Shown here: positions 56,023 to 64,000 of the stretch, piece after piece | How the letters are laid out: each line of letters starts with the position of its first letter | How positions within the stretch are numbered: the first letter of the stretch is position 1 | From: Pseudomonas sp. MWU13-2105 | GTDB lineage: Bacteria; Pseudomonadota; Gammaproteobacteria; Pseudomonadales; Pseudomonadaceae | DNA: 64,000 nt | Assembly: GCF_023242315.1 (NCBI RefSeq) | Contig: NZ_JALLIY010000007.1 | Location: 62,001 to 126,000, forward strand | Direction of reading: 5' to 3' | Translations under genes and position numbers: made by a program | The notes under the pieces: generated by a model | Databases searched by the model: none | What the model was told of the DNA's origin: nothing | The model's input: only the letters and a program-made list of their open reading frames with translations

Positions 56023-56886
56023 TTATCGTGGCAACTCGATCCGCTCGCTTTCCCCCGGCACCGTCGGCCAATCCCCGGCCGCCCAGCGCTGGCGGGCACT
56101 ATCGATCAACGCCGGATCGCTGGCCACGAAGTTCCAGTTCATCCGCCGCGGCCCATCCAGCGGCGCCCCGCCGATCACCACCAGATGACATTCACCCTCG
56201 GCGAACAGCGTGAGGCTTTGCCCTGTCGGCAGCACTACCAGGCTGCGCGGCTCCAGCGCTTCACCCTCCAGCTGTGCCTCGCCTTCCAGCAAATAGATCG
56301 CTCGTTCCGCATATTCATCGGCAATCAGCAGGGTGGTCGCGCTTTCCATGTGGATATCGGCATACAGCGTGGGCGACAACACCGGTACCGGTGAGGTCAG
56401 GCAAAAACCGCTGCCGGCCACCAGGCGGATCCGCACCCCCAGGTTGTCGCTGACGGGCAGGCTGGCGGCCGGGTGATGGCTGTAATGCCCAGGCCCCTGT
56501 TCCAGCGTCTTGGGCGATGCCAGCCAGATTTGCAGGCCATGCAGGCTGGAGCCACTGGCGACGAGTTCGGCCGGGGTCCGTTCGACATGGGCGATGGCGC
56601 TGCCGGCGGTCATCCAACTGACATCGCCGGGTTTGACCTGCTGCTCGGAACCGAGGCTGTCCTTGTGCACGATCTCGCCGTCGAACAGGTAGGTCAGGGT
56701 CGACAGGCCGATATGCGGGTGCTGCCGCACATTCATCCCCCGTCCCGGTGGATAGCGGGTTTCCAGCATATGGTCGAAAAACACGAACGGCCCGACGCTG
56801 CGGCACTGGGCCGAGGGCAGGGGGCGCAGGATCGGTTGACCTTCGACATCCTCGGCGCGAGGACGGATCACCAGTGGTGTGTTCAT
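56023..56886 (-). CDS. Pirin family protein
   Basis: A 287-residue bicupin. The N-terminal cupin carries the metal ligands in MNVRQHPHIGLSTLTYLFDG (HPH) and a later His/Glu in SAIAHVERTP; the C-terminal cupin includes AIYLLEGEAQLEG. Pirins bind iron, and some have quercetin dioxygenase activity or affect pyruvate dehydrogenase, so the biological role is open. It ends with ESERIELPR. The OsmC-family gene lies 63 bases upstream on the same strand, so they may be co-transcribed, consistent with a redox-stress theme. Confidence 0.88.
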   Translation of the reverse strand: MNTPLVIRPRAEDVEGQPILRPLPSAQCRSVGPFVFFDHMLETRYPPGRGMNVRQHPHIGLSTLTYLFDGEIVHKDSLGSEQQVKPGDVSWMTAGSAIAHVERTPAELVASGSSLHGLQIWLASPKTLEQGPGHYSHHPAASLPVSDNLGVRIRLVAGSGFCLTSPVPVLSPTLYADIHMESATTLLIADEYAERAIYLLEGEAQLEGEALEPRSLVVLPTGQSLTLFAEGECHLVVIGGAPLDGPRRMNWNFVASDPALIDSARQRWAAGDWPTVPGESERIELPR

Positions 56887-56949
56887 GGGGGAGGCTTCCT
56901 GGCTCAGCGGGCAATGCGCAAAGCATAACCCGCTTTTTCGCCGCCGCCG

Positions 56950-57366
56950 TTACTGGCTGAAGGCGCCTTCGGCCAACAGGGTTTCGATGCTGACTTCGGT
57001 GCTGGTCATCAACTTGTGGACCGGGCAGCGATCCGCGACTTTGTGCAGCTCTTCGCGCTGGGCATCGCTGAGCGCGCCCTTGAGGGTCAGTTTGACCTGC
57101 AAGCCGTACTTGCCTTTCTGTTCCTGGCTGTTGTCACGCTTGACCTCGACTGTGACCCCTGTCAGCGGGATGCCTTTCTTCTGGGCGTAGAGCTTGAGGG
57201 TCAAGGCTTTGCAGGTCCCCAGGGCGGCGTCGAAATAATCGTGGGGTTCCGGTGCCGAGCCCTCGCCCCCCGCGCTCCTGGGCACATCGGCAAACAACAG
57301 GTGGTCATCGATCTGCAGGCTGTGACGAAAACCTTCGCTGGATTCGGTGTTGATGGTGATGGTCAT
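56950..57366 (-). CDS. OsmC/Ohr family peroxiredoxin-like protein
   Basis: A 138-residue OsmC-fold protein. The two redox Cys are in ALGTCKALTLKLYA and VADRCPVHKLM, spaced as in OsmC/YhfA. The family reduces organic hydroperoxides, although YhfA-type members have less certain activity. I start at the ATG at 57366 (MTITINTES), with GAGGT six bases upstream; the long frame from 57606 reads through non-coding and REP-like DNA. The gene precedes the pirin gene on the same strand. Confidence 0.88.
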   Translation of the reverse strand: MTITINTESSEGFRHSLQIDDHLLFADVPRSAGGEGSAPEPHDYFDAALGTCKALTLKLYAQKKGIPLTGVTVEVKRDNSQEQKGKYGLQVKLTLKGALSDAQREELHKVADRCPVHKLMTSTEVSIETLLAEGAFSQ

Positions 57367-57517
57367 GACAAACCTCATGAAGAGTGACGGGAAAAGACCC
57401 TGAACTTTATAGATCACTCGGCGTGGGTGATGTTCAGCTTTTTTCGCGCTCGGGCCCTGGCGGGAGCCGGTTACAATGCTCGCCAGTTTAAGGTGATTTG
57501 AAGTCGAGCGAGGTCCT

Positions 57518-57538
57518 GTGGCAAGCCCGCTAGCCACA
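57518..57538. repeat. REP fragment (family B)
   Basis: GTGGCAAGCCCGCTAGCCAC is a short remnant palindrome of the GGCGAGCGGGCTTGCC family. Confidence 0.55.
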
Positions 57539-57604
57539 AGTCTGCGTCTGGTTTCAATGTTTATGATTGCTCCTGCAGGAACGATCCACGCAAAACACGC
57601 GCGC

Positions 57605-57638
57605 AAAAAAAAGCCCCGAACCAGTCGGGGCGTTTTTT
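57605..57638. terminator. Bidirectional terminator after fabB
   Basis: GCCCCGA / TCGGGGC stem with A8 on the left and T6 on the right can end transcription from both sides; its main use is fabB (minus strand). Confidence 0.9.
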
Positions 57639-57653
57639 CATATCAAGCCGGGC

Positions 57654-58874
57654 TTACTTGCCCTGCCAGCGCTTCAGGACCAGGGTGGCATTGGTGCCGC
57701 CGAAGCCGAAGCTGTTGCTCATCACGTTGTTCAGCTCGACGTTTTCGCGGGTCTTGGTCAGGACCGGCATGTCGGCGACTTCCGGGTCCAGCTCTTCGAT
57801 GTTGGCGGAGCCGGCAATGAACTTGCCTTCCATCATCAGCAGGCAGTAGATCGCTTCGTGAACGCCGGCGGCGCCCAGGGAGTGACCGGACAGGCTCTTG
57901 GTCGAGCTGATCAGCGGTGCCTTGTCGCCGAAGACTTCACGCACACCTTTCATTTCCGCGACGTCGCCGACCGGAGTCGAGGTGCCGTGGGTGTTCAGGT
58001 AGTCGATCGGGCCGTCGACGGTGGCCATGGCCATCTGCATGCAACGGACCGCGCCTTCGCCGCTTGGCGCGACCATGTCGTAGCCGTCGGAGGTAGCGCC
58101 GTAGCCGACGATTTCCGCGTAGATCTTCGCGCCGCGAGCCAGGGCGTGCTCCAGCTCCTCGACCACCACCATGCCGCCACCGCCGGCGATGACGAAACCG
58201 TCACGCTTGGCGTCGTAGGCGCGGGAGGCCTTTTCCGGGGTGTCATTGTACTGGGTGGACAACGCGCCCATGGCGTCGAACAGGAACGACTGGCTCCAAT
58301 GCTCTTCTTCACCGCCACCGGCGAAGACGATGTCCTGCTTGCCCATCTGGATCTGCTCCAGGGCGGTACCGATGCAGTGGGCACTGGTGGCGCAGGCGGA
58401 GGAGATCGAGTAGTTCAGGCCCTTGATCTTGAACGGCGTGGCCAGGCACGCGGAAACGGTGCTGCCCATGGTCCGGGTCACGCGGTACGGACCGACGCGC
58501 TTGACGCCCTTCTCGCGCAGGATATCCAGCGCTTCCATCTGGTTCAGGGTCGAGGCGCCGCCCGAGCCGGCCACCAGGCCGGTACGCGGGTTGGAAACCT
58601 GCTCTTCGCTCAGGCCTGAGTCGGCGATGGCGTCTTTCATGGCCAGGTAGGCGTAAGCCGCCGCGTGGCCGACGAAGCGATAGATCTTGCGATCGATCAG
58701 CTCTTCGAGATTGAGGTCAATGGAGCCGGAAACCTGGCTACGCAGACCCATTTCGGCATATTCCGGGTTGAAGCGGATGCCAGGGCGGCTTGCACGCAGG
58801 TTAGCGGAGACGGTCTCTTTGTCATTGCCCAGGCACGAAACGATGCCCAGACCAGTGATAACGACGCGGCGCAT
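57654..58874 (-). CDS. fabB: Beta-ketoacyl-ACP synthase I
   Basis: A 406-residue condensing enzyme. The catalytic Cys is in [20 protein letters not shown]; His residues are in [11 protein letters not shown] and [11 protein letters not shown]; the closing glycine loop is [15 protein letters not shown]. FabB elongates unsaturated acyl-ACPs after FabA and is essential for making unsaturated fatty acids. It lies 11 bases after fabA, the standard fabAB operon. A bidirectional terminator follows. Confidence 0.97.
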   Translation of the reverse strand: MRRVVITGLGIVSCLGNDKETVSANLRASRPGIRFNPEYAEMGLRSQVSGSIDLNLEELIDRKIYRFVGHAAAYAYLAMKDAIADSGLSEEQVSNPRTGLVAGSGGASTLNQMEALDILREKGVKRVGPYRVTRTMGSTVSACLATPFKIKGLNYSISSACATSAHCIGTALEQIQMGKQDIVFAGGGEEEHWSQSFLFDAMGALSTQYNDTPEKASRAYDAKRDGFVIAGGGGMVVVEELEHALARGAKIYAEIVGYGATSDGYDMVAPSGEGAVRCMQMAMATVDGPIDYLNTHGTSTPVGDVAEMKGVREVFGDKAPLISSTKSLSGHSLGAAGVHEAIYCLLMMEGKFIAGSANIEELDPEVADMPVLTKTRENVELNNVMSNSFGFGGTNATLVLKRWQGK

Positions 58875-58885
58875 GCGAATAACCC

Positions 58886-59401
58886 TTAGAAGTTGTCAGT
58901 GGAGGTGAAAACGCCGACCCGAAGGCCTTCGGCGGTGTAGATCTCGCGACCGTCGACCGTTACCGAACCGTCGGCAATGGCCAGGTTCAGCTTGCCTTTG
59001 AGGACGCGCTTGATATGAATGTTGTAGGTCACTTTCTTGGCGGTCGGGAGGACCTGGCCGAAAAATTTCACTTCGCCCGAACCCAGCGCGCGACCACGGC
59101 CTGGTAGACCCTGCCAGCCGAGGAAGAAACCGACCAGTTGCCACATGGCGTCGAGGCCCAGGCAGCCCGGCATCACCGGATCGCCTTCGAAATGGCAGGC
59201 GAAGAACCACAGGTCCGGAGTGATATCCAGCTCGGCGACCAATTCACCTTTGCCGTACTTGCCGCCCTCTTCGCTGATATGGGTGATGCGATCCACCATC
59301 AGCATGTTGGGGGCGGGCAGTTGCGCGTTACCTGGGCCGAACAGCTCGCCACGACTGCAGCGCAGCAGATCTTCCCGGGTAAAGGCGTTTTGTTTGGTCA
59401 T
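58886..59401 (-). CDS. fabA: 3-hydroxydecanoyl-ACP dehydratase/isomerase
   Basis: A 171-residue hotdog-fold enzyme of exact family length. The active-site helix and loop [20 protein letters not shown] contains the catalytic His, and the Asp follows in [11 protein letters not shown]. It dehydrates 3-hydroxydecanoyl-ACP and isomerises trans-2 to cis-3 decenoyl-ACP, the branch point to unsaturated fatty acids. GAGGAGCTCGC precedes the ATG. An operator-like palindrome in its upstream region suggests control by a DesT/FabR-type regulator. Confidence 0.98.
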   Translation of the reverse strand: MTKQNAFTREDLLRCSRGELFGPGNAQLPAPNMLMVDRITHISEEGGKYGKGELVAELDITPDLWFFACHFEGDPVMPGCLGLDAMWQLVGFFLGWQGLPGRGRALGSGEVKFFGQVLPTAKKVTYNIHIKRVLKGKLNLAIADGSVTVDGREIYTAEGLRVGVFTSTDNF

Positions 59402-59534
59402 GCGAGCTCCTCAATAGTCCCATGCGGCAGGTGGGGCAAATCTTCCCGGCCGATCGAAGCGTTCATGCCTCGAATCGACAGCCTACTCATAGACTATTGC
59501 GTTGTGGTGAAAGTCACAGCACCAAGGACATGAA

Positions 59535-59550
59535 TGTACACTTGTGCACT
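59535..59550 (-). promoter_or_regulatory. DesT/FabR-like operator upstream of fabAB
   Basis: TGTACACTTGTGCACT is an imperfect palindrome (GTGCAC/GTGTAC arms) resembling sites bound by DesT and FabR in front of unsaturated-fatty-acid genes. It lies 134 bases before fabA. Confidence 0.5.
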
Positions 59551-59637
59551 GAAATTTTTATTCAAGCCGGTTTTCCAGCTCATTCGGGTGCCTAAGACTG
59601 CCGCACTTTCGTCTTTCACGCCAGTCGCACATCGTAT

Positions 59638-61533
59638 TCAGGGCAGCCATTGTCGGAGAATCTGCTGCAAATCCACGCGTTTGAAAGGCTTGGACAGGTA
59701 GTCGTTCATGCCCGCCCGCAGGCAGTTTTCGCGATCGCCCTGCAAGGCGTTGGCGGTCAGGGCGATGATCGGTACCTGAGCGTACTCGGGCAGTTGGCGG
59801 ATTTGCCGGGTGGCTTCGTAGCCGTCGACGACCGGTAGCCGGCAGTCCATCAGGATGGCCGCGAACAGTCCGTTCCTGGCCCGGTCGATGGCCTGGGCGC
59901 CGTCGGTGGCCAGGCTGACGTCGAAGCCCAGGCCGCGCAACATGGCGTCGATGACGGTCTGGTTGACCGGATTATCTTCCACCAGCAGCACCTTGCGGCC
60001 TTCGCCGTGGCCGCTCGACATGGGCGCCAAGGCGGCGGTTTCGGTAGGGTGGTGCAGGGCCAGGGGAATTTCCAGGGTGAACACCGAACCCTGGCCCTCT
60101 TCGCTGCGGGCGTGCAGGGTGCCGCCCATGCGCTCGGCCAGGGTCCGCGCAATCGGCAGGCCCAGGCCGGTGCCGCCATAGCGCCGGGAGATCGAGCTGT
60201 CGGCCTGCTGGAAGGCATCGAACATCAGTTCCAGGCGTTCGCTGGAAATGCCGATGCCACTGTCGCGCACCGTGCAGGTGAACCACAGCACATCGTCGTC
60301 CAGCGCCTGCCAGTGCGGCTCGATGCCGACGCTGCCGTGTTCGGTGAATTTCAGCGCATTGCCGATCAGGTTGACCAGGATCTGGCGGATTCGCGTCGGG
60401 TCGCCCTTGACCTGCAGGGCCTGCATGTCCGTGGGGATCTGCAGGTCCAGGTGCAGGCCGCGTTGGCTCGCGTTGTGCTGGAAGGCCTGGGCGCAGCTGT
60501 TGATAAGTTCCGCGAGGTTGAACGGAATATGTTCCAGCTCCAGGGCCGAACGTTCGATCCGCGAGAAGTCGAGAATATCGTTGATCACCTTGAGCAGGTG
60601 CTCGGTGGACTCCGAGGCCAGGGCCGCGTATTCGCTCTGTTCCTCGGTCATTTCGGTGGTTTCGAGCAACTGCAGCATGCCCAGTACACCGTTCATCGGG
60701 GTACGCAGTTCGTGGCTCATCATGGCCAGGAAATCCGACTTGGCATTGTTTGCCCGTTCCGCTTCCTCACGGGTCTGGATCAACTGGGCAATGGCCTGGT
60801 GCTGTTCGCGGCTGGCCTGCTCCAGGGCGCCGGCGAGGTTGTTGATATGTCGCGACAGGGCACCGAGCTCGGCGTCGTCGACCACTGGCAGTTGGGTCTT
60901 GTAATCGCCCTGTTGAATTGCCTTGACCGCCACGCCCATGGCGCTGATCGGTTGTGCCAGGCTGGCCGCCAGCCGGCGGGCCAGGAGAAAGGTGAAGAAC
61001 AGGGCGAACAGGGCCAGGATCCCGGCCTTGAGCAGGATTTCCTGTTGCCGCTGGCTGAAGGCGTCATTGGACATGCCGACAATCACCCGACCCAGATAGT
61101 CCTCGTTCGGCATCGCGCCGGAGGCACTGCCGCCCTGCAGGAAGTCGTTGTCCAGCTGGATGCGCTGCAGGCGCACCGGTGCCTGGAACAGTTTCACCGA
61201 CTGCGGCCGGGCGCGCTCCTGCGCGGGTTGCTCGACATAGACGAGGATGTTGTTGCTGCGGTCCTGGACTTCGAGGAAGCGCACGTGGGGCGTGGCCAGG
61301 GTTGCCCGCATCAGGCTTTCGAGGACTTCGCTGTTGCCAGAAATCACCCCGTATTCGGTGGCCGGGGCCAACTGGTTGGCGATCAGTTGACCGGTGTGGT
61401 CGAGTTCCTGGCGCAGGTCCTGGATCCGCACGAAGGTGAAGAAACTGATCAGCAGCAACGTCAGCAGCAGCGCGGGGCCGAGGCTGATCATCTGAGTCCG
61501 GGCGCTGATGCCCCAATACCGTCGCAGGGTCAT
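59638..61533 (-). CDS. Hybrid sensor histidine kinase/response regulator (PA1611-like)
   Basis: A 631-residue inner-membrane kinase. Helices at ~15-35 and ~168-188 bracket a ~130-residue periplasmic sensor; a HAMP follows; the HisKA H-box is [16 protein letters not shown]; HATPase boxes include [19 protein letters not shown] and [11 protein letters not shown]-terminal receiver has [25 protein letters not shown] and DYLSKPF. There is no Hpt, so it needs an external Hpt partner. Its place beside fabA matches P. aeruginosa PA1611, reported to bind RetS and affect the Gac/Rsm switch. Its start overlaps the stop of the binding-protein gene (ATGA), hinting that the protein at 61530 informs the kinase. 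Confidence 0.9.
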   Translation of the reverse strand: MTLRRYWGISARTQMISLGPALLLTLLLISFFTFVRIQDLRQELDHTGQLIANQLAPATEYGVISGNSEVLESLMRATLATPHVRFLEVQDRSNNILVYVEQPAQERARPQSVKLFQAPVRLQRIQLDNDFLQGGSASGAMPNEDYLGRVIVGMSNDAFSQRQQEILLKAGILALFALFFTFLLARRLAASLAQPISAMGVAVKAIQQGDYKTQLPVVDDAELGALSRHINNLAGALEQASREQHQAIAQLIQTREEAERANNAKSDFLAMMSHELRTPMNGVLGMLQLLETTEMTEEQSEYAALASESTEHLLKVINDILDFSRIERSALELEHIPFNLAELINSCAQAFQHNASQRGLHLDLQIPTDMQALQVKGDPTRIRQILVNLIGNALKFTEHGSVGIEPHWQALDDDVLWFTCTVRDSGIGISSERLELMFDAFQQADSSISRRYGGTGLGLPIARTLAERMGGTLHARSEEGQGSVFTLEIPLALHHPTETAALAPMSSGHGEGRKVLLVEDNPVNQTVIDAMLRGLGFDVSLATDGAQAIDRARNGLFAAILMDCRLPVVDGYEATRQIRQLPEYAQVPIIALTANALQGDRENCLRAGMNDYLSKPFKRVDLQQILRQWLP

Positions 61534-62462
61534 GGGCGGGTCTCTCCTTCGGCCAGCCGGATGGCGAGCGAGGCTTCGTCGATCGGTTCGATACCCAGGG
61601 AGCGGGCGACTTGCGGGTTGCTCAGGACTTTGAAGCGTGGCGGGTACAGGCTCCCCGGCCAGCCGGACGGGGCGCGGTCGAGCAGCCCGTCGAGGATCGC
61701 CAGCCAGTCGCTCTGGTCGCTGTAGGTACTGGCCAGGCTGCCGGCCTTGACGAAGCCGGCGTTGGGGCCGATCAGCGCCAGTTGCCGGGCATAGCTGCTG
61801 AGCAGCAGGTTCTTCGCGGTCCTTGGGTTATACAAGGTCGGATCGTCCAGCCCCAACAGCACGTCGCTGTTCCTGAGCAGGCTTTGCAACGGGCGACTGT
61901 CGCTGGTGTCGTCCCAGCGCTGGGGGACGATCTCCAGTCCCAGGGGGCGGGCCGCCTGGTGCAGTTCGCTCAGCAGGAATTCGCTGTCGCGGGTATACAG
62001 CACGCCGATCCGCCGGGCCTGGGGCATGATCTCGCGGATCAGGCGCAGTTGGCGCGACAGCGGCGGATCGCTCCAGAGCAGGCTCAAATTGGCCGGCGAG
62101 CCGCTTCCCAGGCGCTGCATCGCCTGCAGGCGGCTGATGCGCAGGACCAGGGTCGCCGGTCCCTGTTTATCCTTCAGCCGCCAGTCGAGGCTGGGCGGGT
62201 CCAGCAGGATCAACCGGGTGGCGGGGGGCAGGCGCCCGGGTTCGGGCATCTGCGCCAGGGGCACGAAGCGTATCTGATCGTTCGGACGCTGTTGCGCCAG
62301 GGCGGCAGTAAAGGCGCGGACCCCGGGGCTGTCCTCGATGCCGGTCAACAGCACCTCGGCCGCGCGCGCCGGGTCGTTCGACAACAGCACGAGCAGGGCC
62401 AGGCCCAGTCGCCTCAGGCGGTGGCTCCATGCCGATGTCGTCCTTGACCCCAGTCGCCTCAT
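61530..62462 (-). CDS. Periplasmic ABC-type substrate-binding protein (ABC_sub_bind family)
   Basis: A 310-residue protein with an N-terminal signal sequence ([19 protein letters not shown]) and the two-domain pattern of the ABC_sub_bind family ([35 protein letters not shown], and [20 protein letters not shown]). No permease or ATPase is nearby. It starts two bases after the TonB-receptor stop and ends in a four-base overlap with the kinase, so all three are translated as a unit. It may bind a ligand in the periplasm and present it to the kinase rather than to a transporter. The ligand is unknown. Confidence 0.82.
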   Translation of the reverse strand: MRRLGSRTTSAWSHRLRRLGLALLVLLSNDPARAAEVLLTGIEDSPGVRAFTAALAQQRPNDQIRFVPLAQMPEPGRLPPATRLILLDPPSLDWRLKDKQGPATLVLRISRLQAMQRLGSGSPANLSLLWSDPPLSRQLRLIREIMPQARRIGVLYTRDSEFLLSELHQAARPLGLEIVPQRWDDTSDSRPLQSLLRNSDVLLGLDDPTLYNPRTAKNLLLSSYARQLALIGPNAGFVKAGSLASTYSDQSDWLAILDGLLDRAPSGWPGSLYPPRFKVLSNPQVARSLGIEPIDEASLAIRLAEGETRP

Positions 62463-62464
62463 GC

Positions 62465-64000
62465 TCAGAACTCCAGTTCTGCGCTGAAGTAGACGGCACG
62501 GCGCTGGTTGTAGTTGTTGTCGATCCAGGTGACGGGCTGGTCGTCAAGACGTTGCTGGAGCATCCCGGCCAGTTCCAGGCTGGCCCTGCGAAAGGCAATC
62601 CGCTTGGCCAGGCGCAGGTCGACCCGCTCGAAGCGATACTGGTTGATGGCATCGTCGCCATAGTAGAAGACCGAACTCGACCAGCCGTCGCCCCAGTCGC
62701 GCATCCAGCCGGCCGAGCCGCTGTTGCGGGCGGTGAACTGCTCGTCGACCGGGTTGCTGGCCTGGACATCGACATAGGCATAGGTCAGGCGCAGGCGGTC
62801 GGCGCTGCCCAGGCGCCAGTCGAACTGGGCCTCGCTGCCGGTGAAGCGCGAGCTGTTGGCATTGCTGGCGATAAACTGATTGTTGCGCAACGGCGTGCTG
62901 ATCATGTCGCTGATTTCGTCATAGAACAGCTTCACGTCCAGGCTCAGGCCGATCTCGGCGAAGAAACCGTTATAGCCCAATTCTCGCGAGCGCATCCGTT
63001 CCTTGTCCAGGTTTCCCGGGCCACGGGTCTGGACGAAATACTGGCCGCTGTTCTGGCCGTAGGTGGGTGAGCTCAGATTGGTGACCTTGTAACTCCAGTT
63101 GACGTTGTTCTCGAACATGTCCGGCGAGCGGATGGCTTCGGAGTAGACCGCGCGCAAGCCGTGCCGGGGATTGATCAGGTAGTTGAGCGCAAAGCGAGGG
63201 GTCAGGGAGGCGCCGGTCAGTTGCGCGTCTTCGTACATGGCGCCGCCCTGCACCAGCCAGTGTTCGTTGGCGCGCCATTCGAGCTGGCCGAACAAGCGCC
63301 AGGTGCTGTCGTCGATGCTGCCGTTGAAGTAGGTCTCGGAGTCGGCCTTGTCATAACGATAGTTCATGCCGCTGACCAGGCGCAGGCTGTCCGAGAGGCT
63401 CAGGGTGTCCTGCAGTTCAAGGTCGTAGCGGGTTTCGCGGGTGCTCTGGTCGATATTGCCGCAGACCGTCTGGCTGGCGCCCTGATTGAACCATTGGTCC
63501 AGAACCTGATTGGCCAGGGTCTGCTCCTGGACGCCACCCGGAGGGGGGCTGCCGACGGCATAACGGGTCATGTTACGGGCCAGGTTTTCGGCATAGTTGG
63601 GATTCAACTGCCACAACTGGGTCAGTTGCGGACTGAACGAGATCTTGGCATCGCAGGCTTGCCAGACCTGCTGGCGATCCCATTGCTGGGCCGAACCCTG
63701 GATATACAGGCTGTGCTGGGGATTGAGATCGAGGTTCCAGCGCAGCGAGTCGGCGTAGTCCTTGGCCAGCACGTCGGAGTTGTCACCGGCCGCGGTGATC
63801 CCGGGAAATACCGCCTTGTAGGTGTAGGGACGCTGGTTGGTGCCGTCCTTGACGTTCAATTGCCAGTCGATGCTCTGCTGTTCGTTGAGCATCTGGCTGA
63901 CCGAGAGATTGACTCGGGTAACACGCCGGCCGTCACGGTAGTCATTGCCCAGGTGGTCGCTCTGGAAGCCTTCGTCCTCCTCGCCGGACATCGACAGGCG
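62465..64000 (-). CDS. TonB-dependent outer-membrane receptor, C-terminal part
   Basis: The frame runs off the right edge; about 511 residues are present and the signal peptide, TonB box and plug are outside. The visible part shows repeated beta-hairpins rich in aromatic residues (e.g. RYDLELQDTLSLSDSLRLVS, FEYLVQ-type girdle strands, RRAVYFSAELEF end with terminal Phe). This is the 22-strand barrel of a TonB receptor, closest in feel to colicin I/vitamin B12 types. Such receptors import siderophores, cobalamin or sugars. It is the first visible gene of a unit with a periplasmic binding protein and a hybrid kinase. The substrate cannot be told. Confidence 0.85.
   Translation of the reverse strand, partial: RLSMSGEEDEGFQSDHLGNDYRDGRRVTRVNLSVSQMLNEQQSIDWQLNVKDGTNQRPYTYKAVFPGITAAGDNSDVLAKDYADSLRWNLDLNPQHSLYIQGSAQQWDRQQVWQACDAKISFSPQLTQLWQLNPNYAENLARNMTRYAVGSPPPGGVQEQTLANQVLDQWFNQGASQTVCGNIDQSTRETRYDLELQDTLSLSDSLRLVSGMNYRYDKADSETYFNGSIDDSTWRLFGQLEWRANEHWLVQGGAMYEDAQLTGASLTPRFALNYLINPRHGLRAVYSEAIRSPDMFENNVNWSYKVTNLSSPTYGQNSGQYFVQTRGPGNLDKERMRSRELGYNGFFAEIGLSLDVKLFYDEISDMISTPLRNNQFIASNANSSRFTGSEAQFDWRLGSADRLRLTYAYVDVQASNPVDEQFTARNSGSAGWMRDWGDGWSSSVFYYGDDAINQYRFERVDLRLAKRIAFRRASLELAGMLQQRLDDQPVTWIDNNYNQRRAVYFSAELEF

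Overview
The window reads as chromosome of a fluorescens-group Pseudomonas. It has high GC, many REP palindromes of the GGAGCGGAGCTTGCCCGCGA and GGCGAGCGGGCTTGCCCGC types, and gene orders that match, as I recall them, two core P. aeruginosa neighbourhoods: min/htrB/betX/actP (PA32xx) and gltA-sdh-suc-braB...htpG...fabBA (PA15xx-PA16xx). The species is inferred. No tRNA, rRNA, CRISPR array, transposase or integrase was seen.

Layout. 1-387: end of a quinone oxidoreductase. 0.56-7.0 kb: a tightly coupled ABC importer operon (HAD hydrolase, ATPase, two permeases, alkaline-phosphatase-superfamily enzyme, binding protein) facing a GntR/UTRA repressor, with TGGTCTAG-type operators in front of both units; an organophosphorus substrate is likely. 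7.1-25.5 kb: MscS-type channel, apeB, rluA, minCDE, an LpxL/HtrB acyltransferase, patatin phospholipase, Cof-type HAD phosphatase, MlaA with an alpha/beta hydrolase, GH17 membrane protein, betX, and the DUF485-actP pair. 25.8-38.9 kb: the TCA block, with gltA divergent from sdhCDAB-sucAB-lpdG-sucCD and clear sigma-70 promoters for both sides. 39.2-41.3 kb: braB and a TetR regulator.

41.3-51.5 kb is an accessory block of eight same-strand genes inserted between core loci. It encodes a ferric-reductase-like membrane protein, a 14-TM exporter, a glutamine-dependent asparagine-synthase-like amidotransferase, a KamA-type radical SAM aminomutase with a non-lysine substrate pocket, a lactonase-type MBL hydrolase, a large FAD/NAD(P) protein, a zeta-GST and a SAM methyltransferase. 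A near-consensus promoter lies at 51512-51540. I read this as an uncharacterised small-molecule biosynthetic and export cluster; it is the most interesting part of the window.

51.7-64 kb returns to core genes: a small lipoprotein, two coupled hotdog thioesterases, htpG, dienelactone hydrolase, pirin, OsmC, and fabA-fabB with a DesT/FabR-like operator. The end is a coupled unit of TonB receptor (cut by the window), periplasmic binding protein and PA1611-like hybrid histidine kinase.
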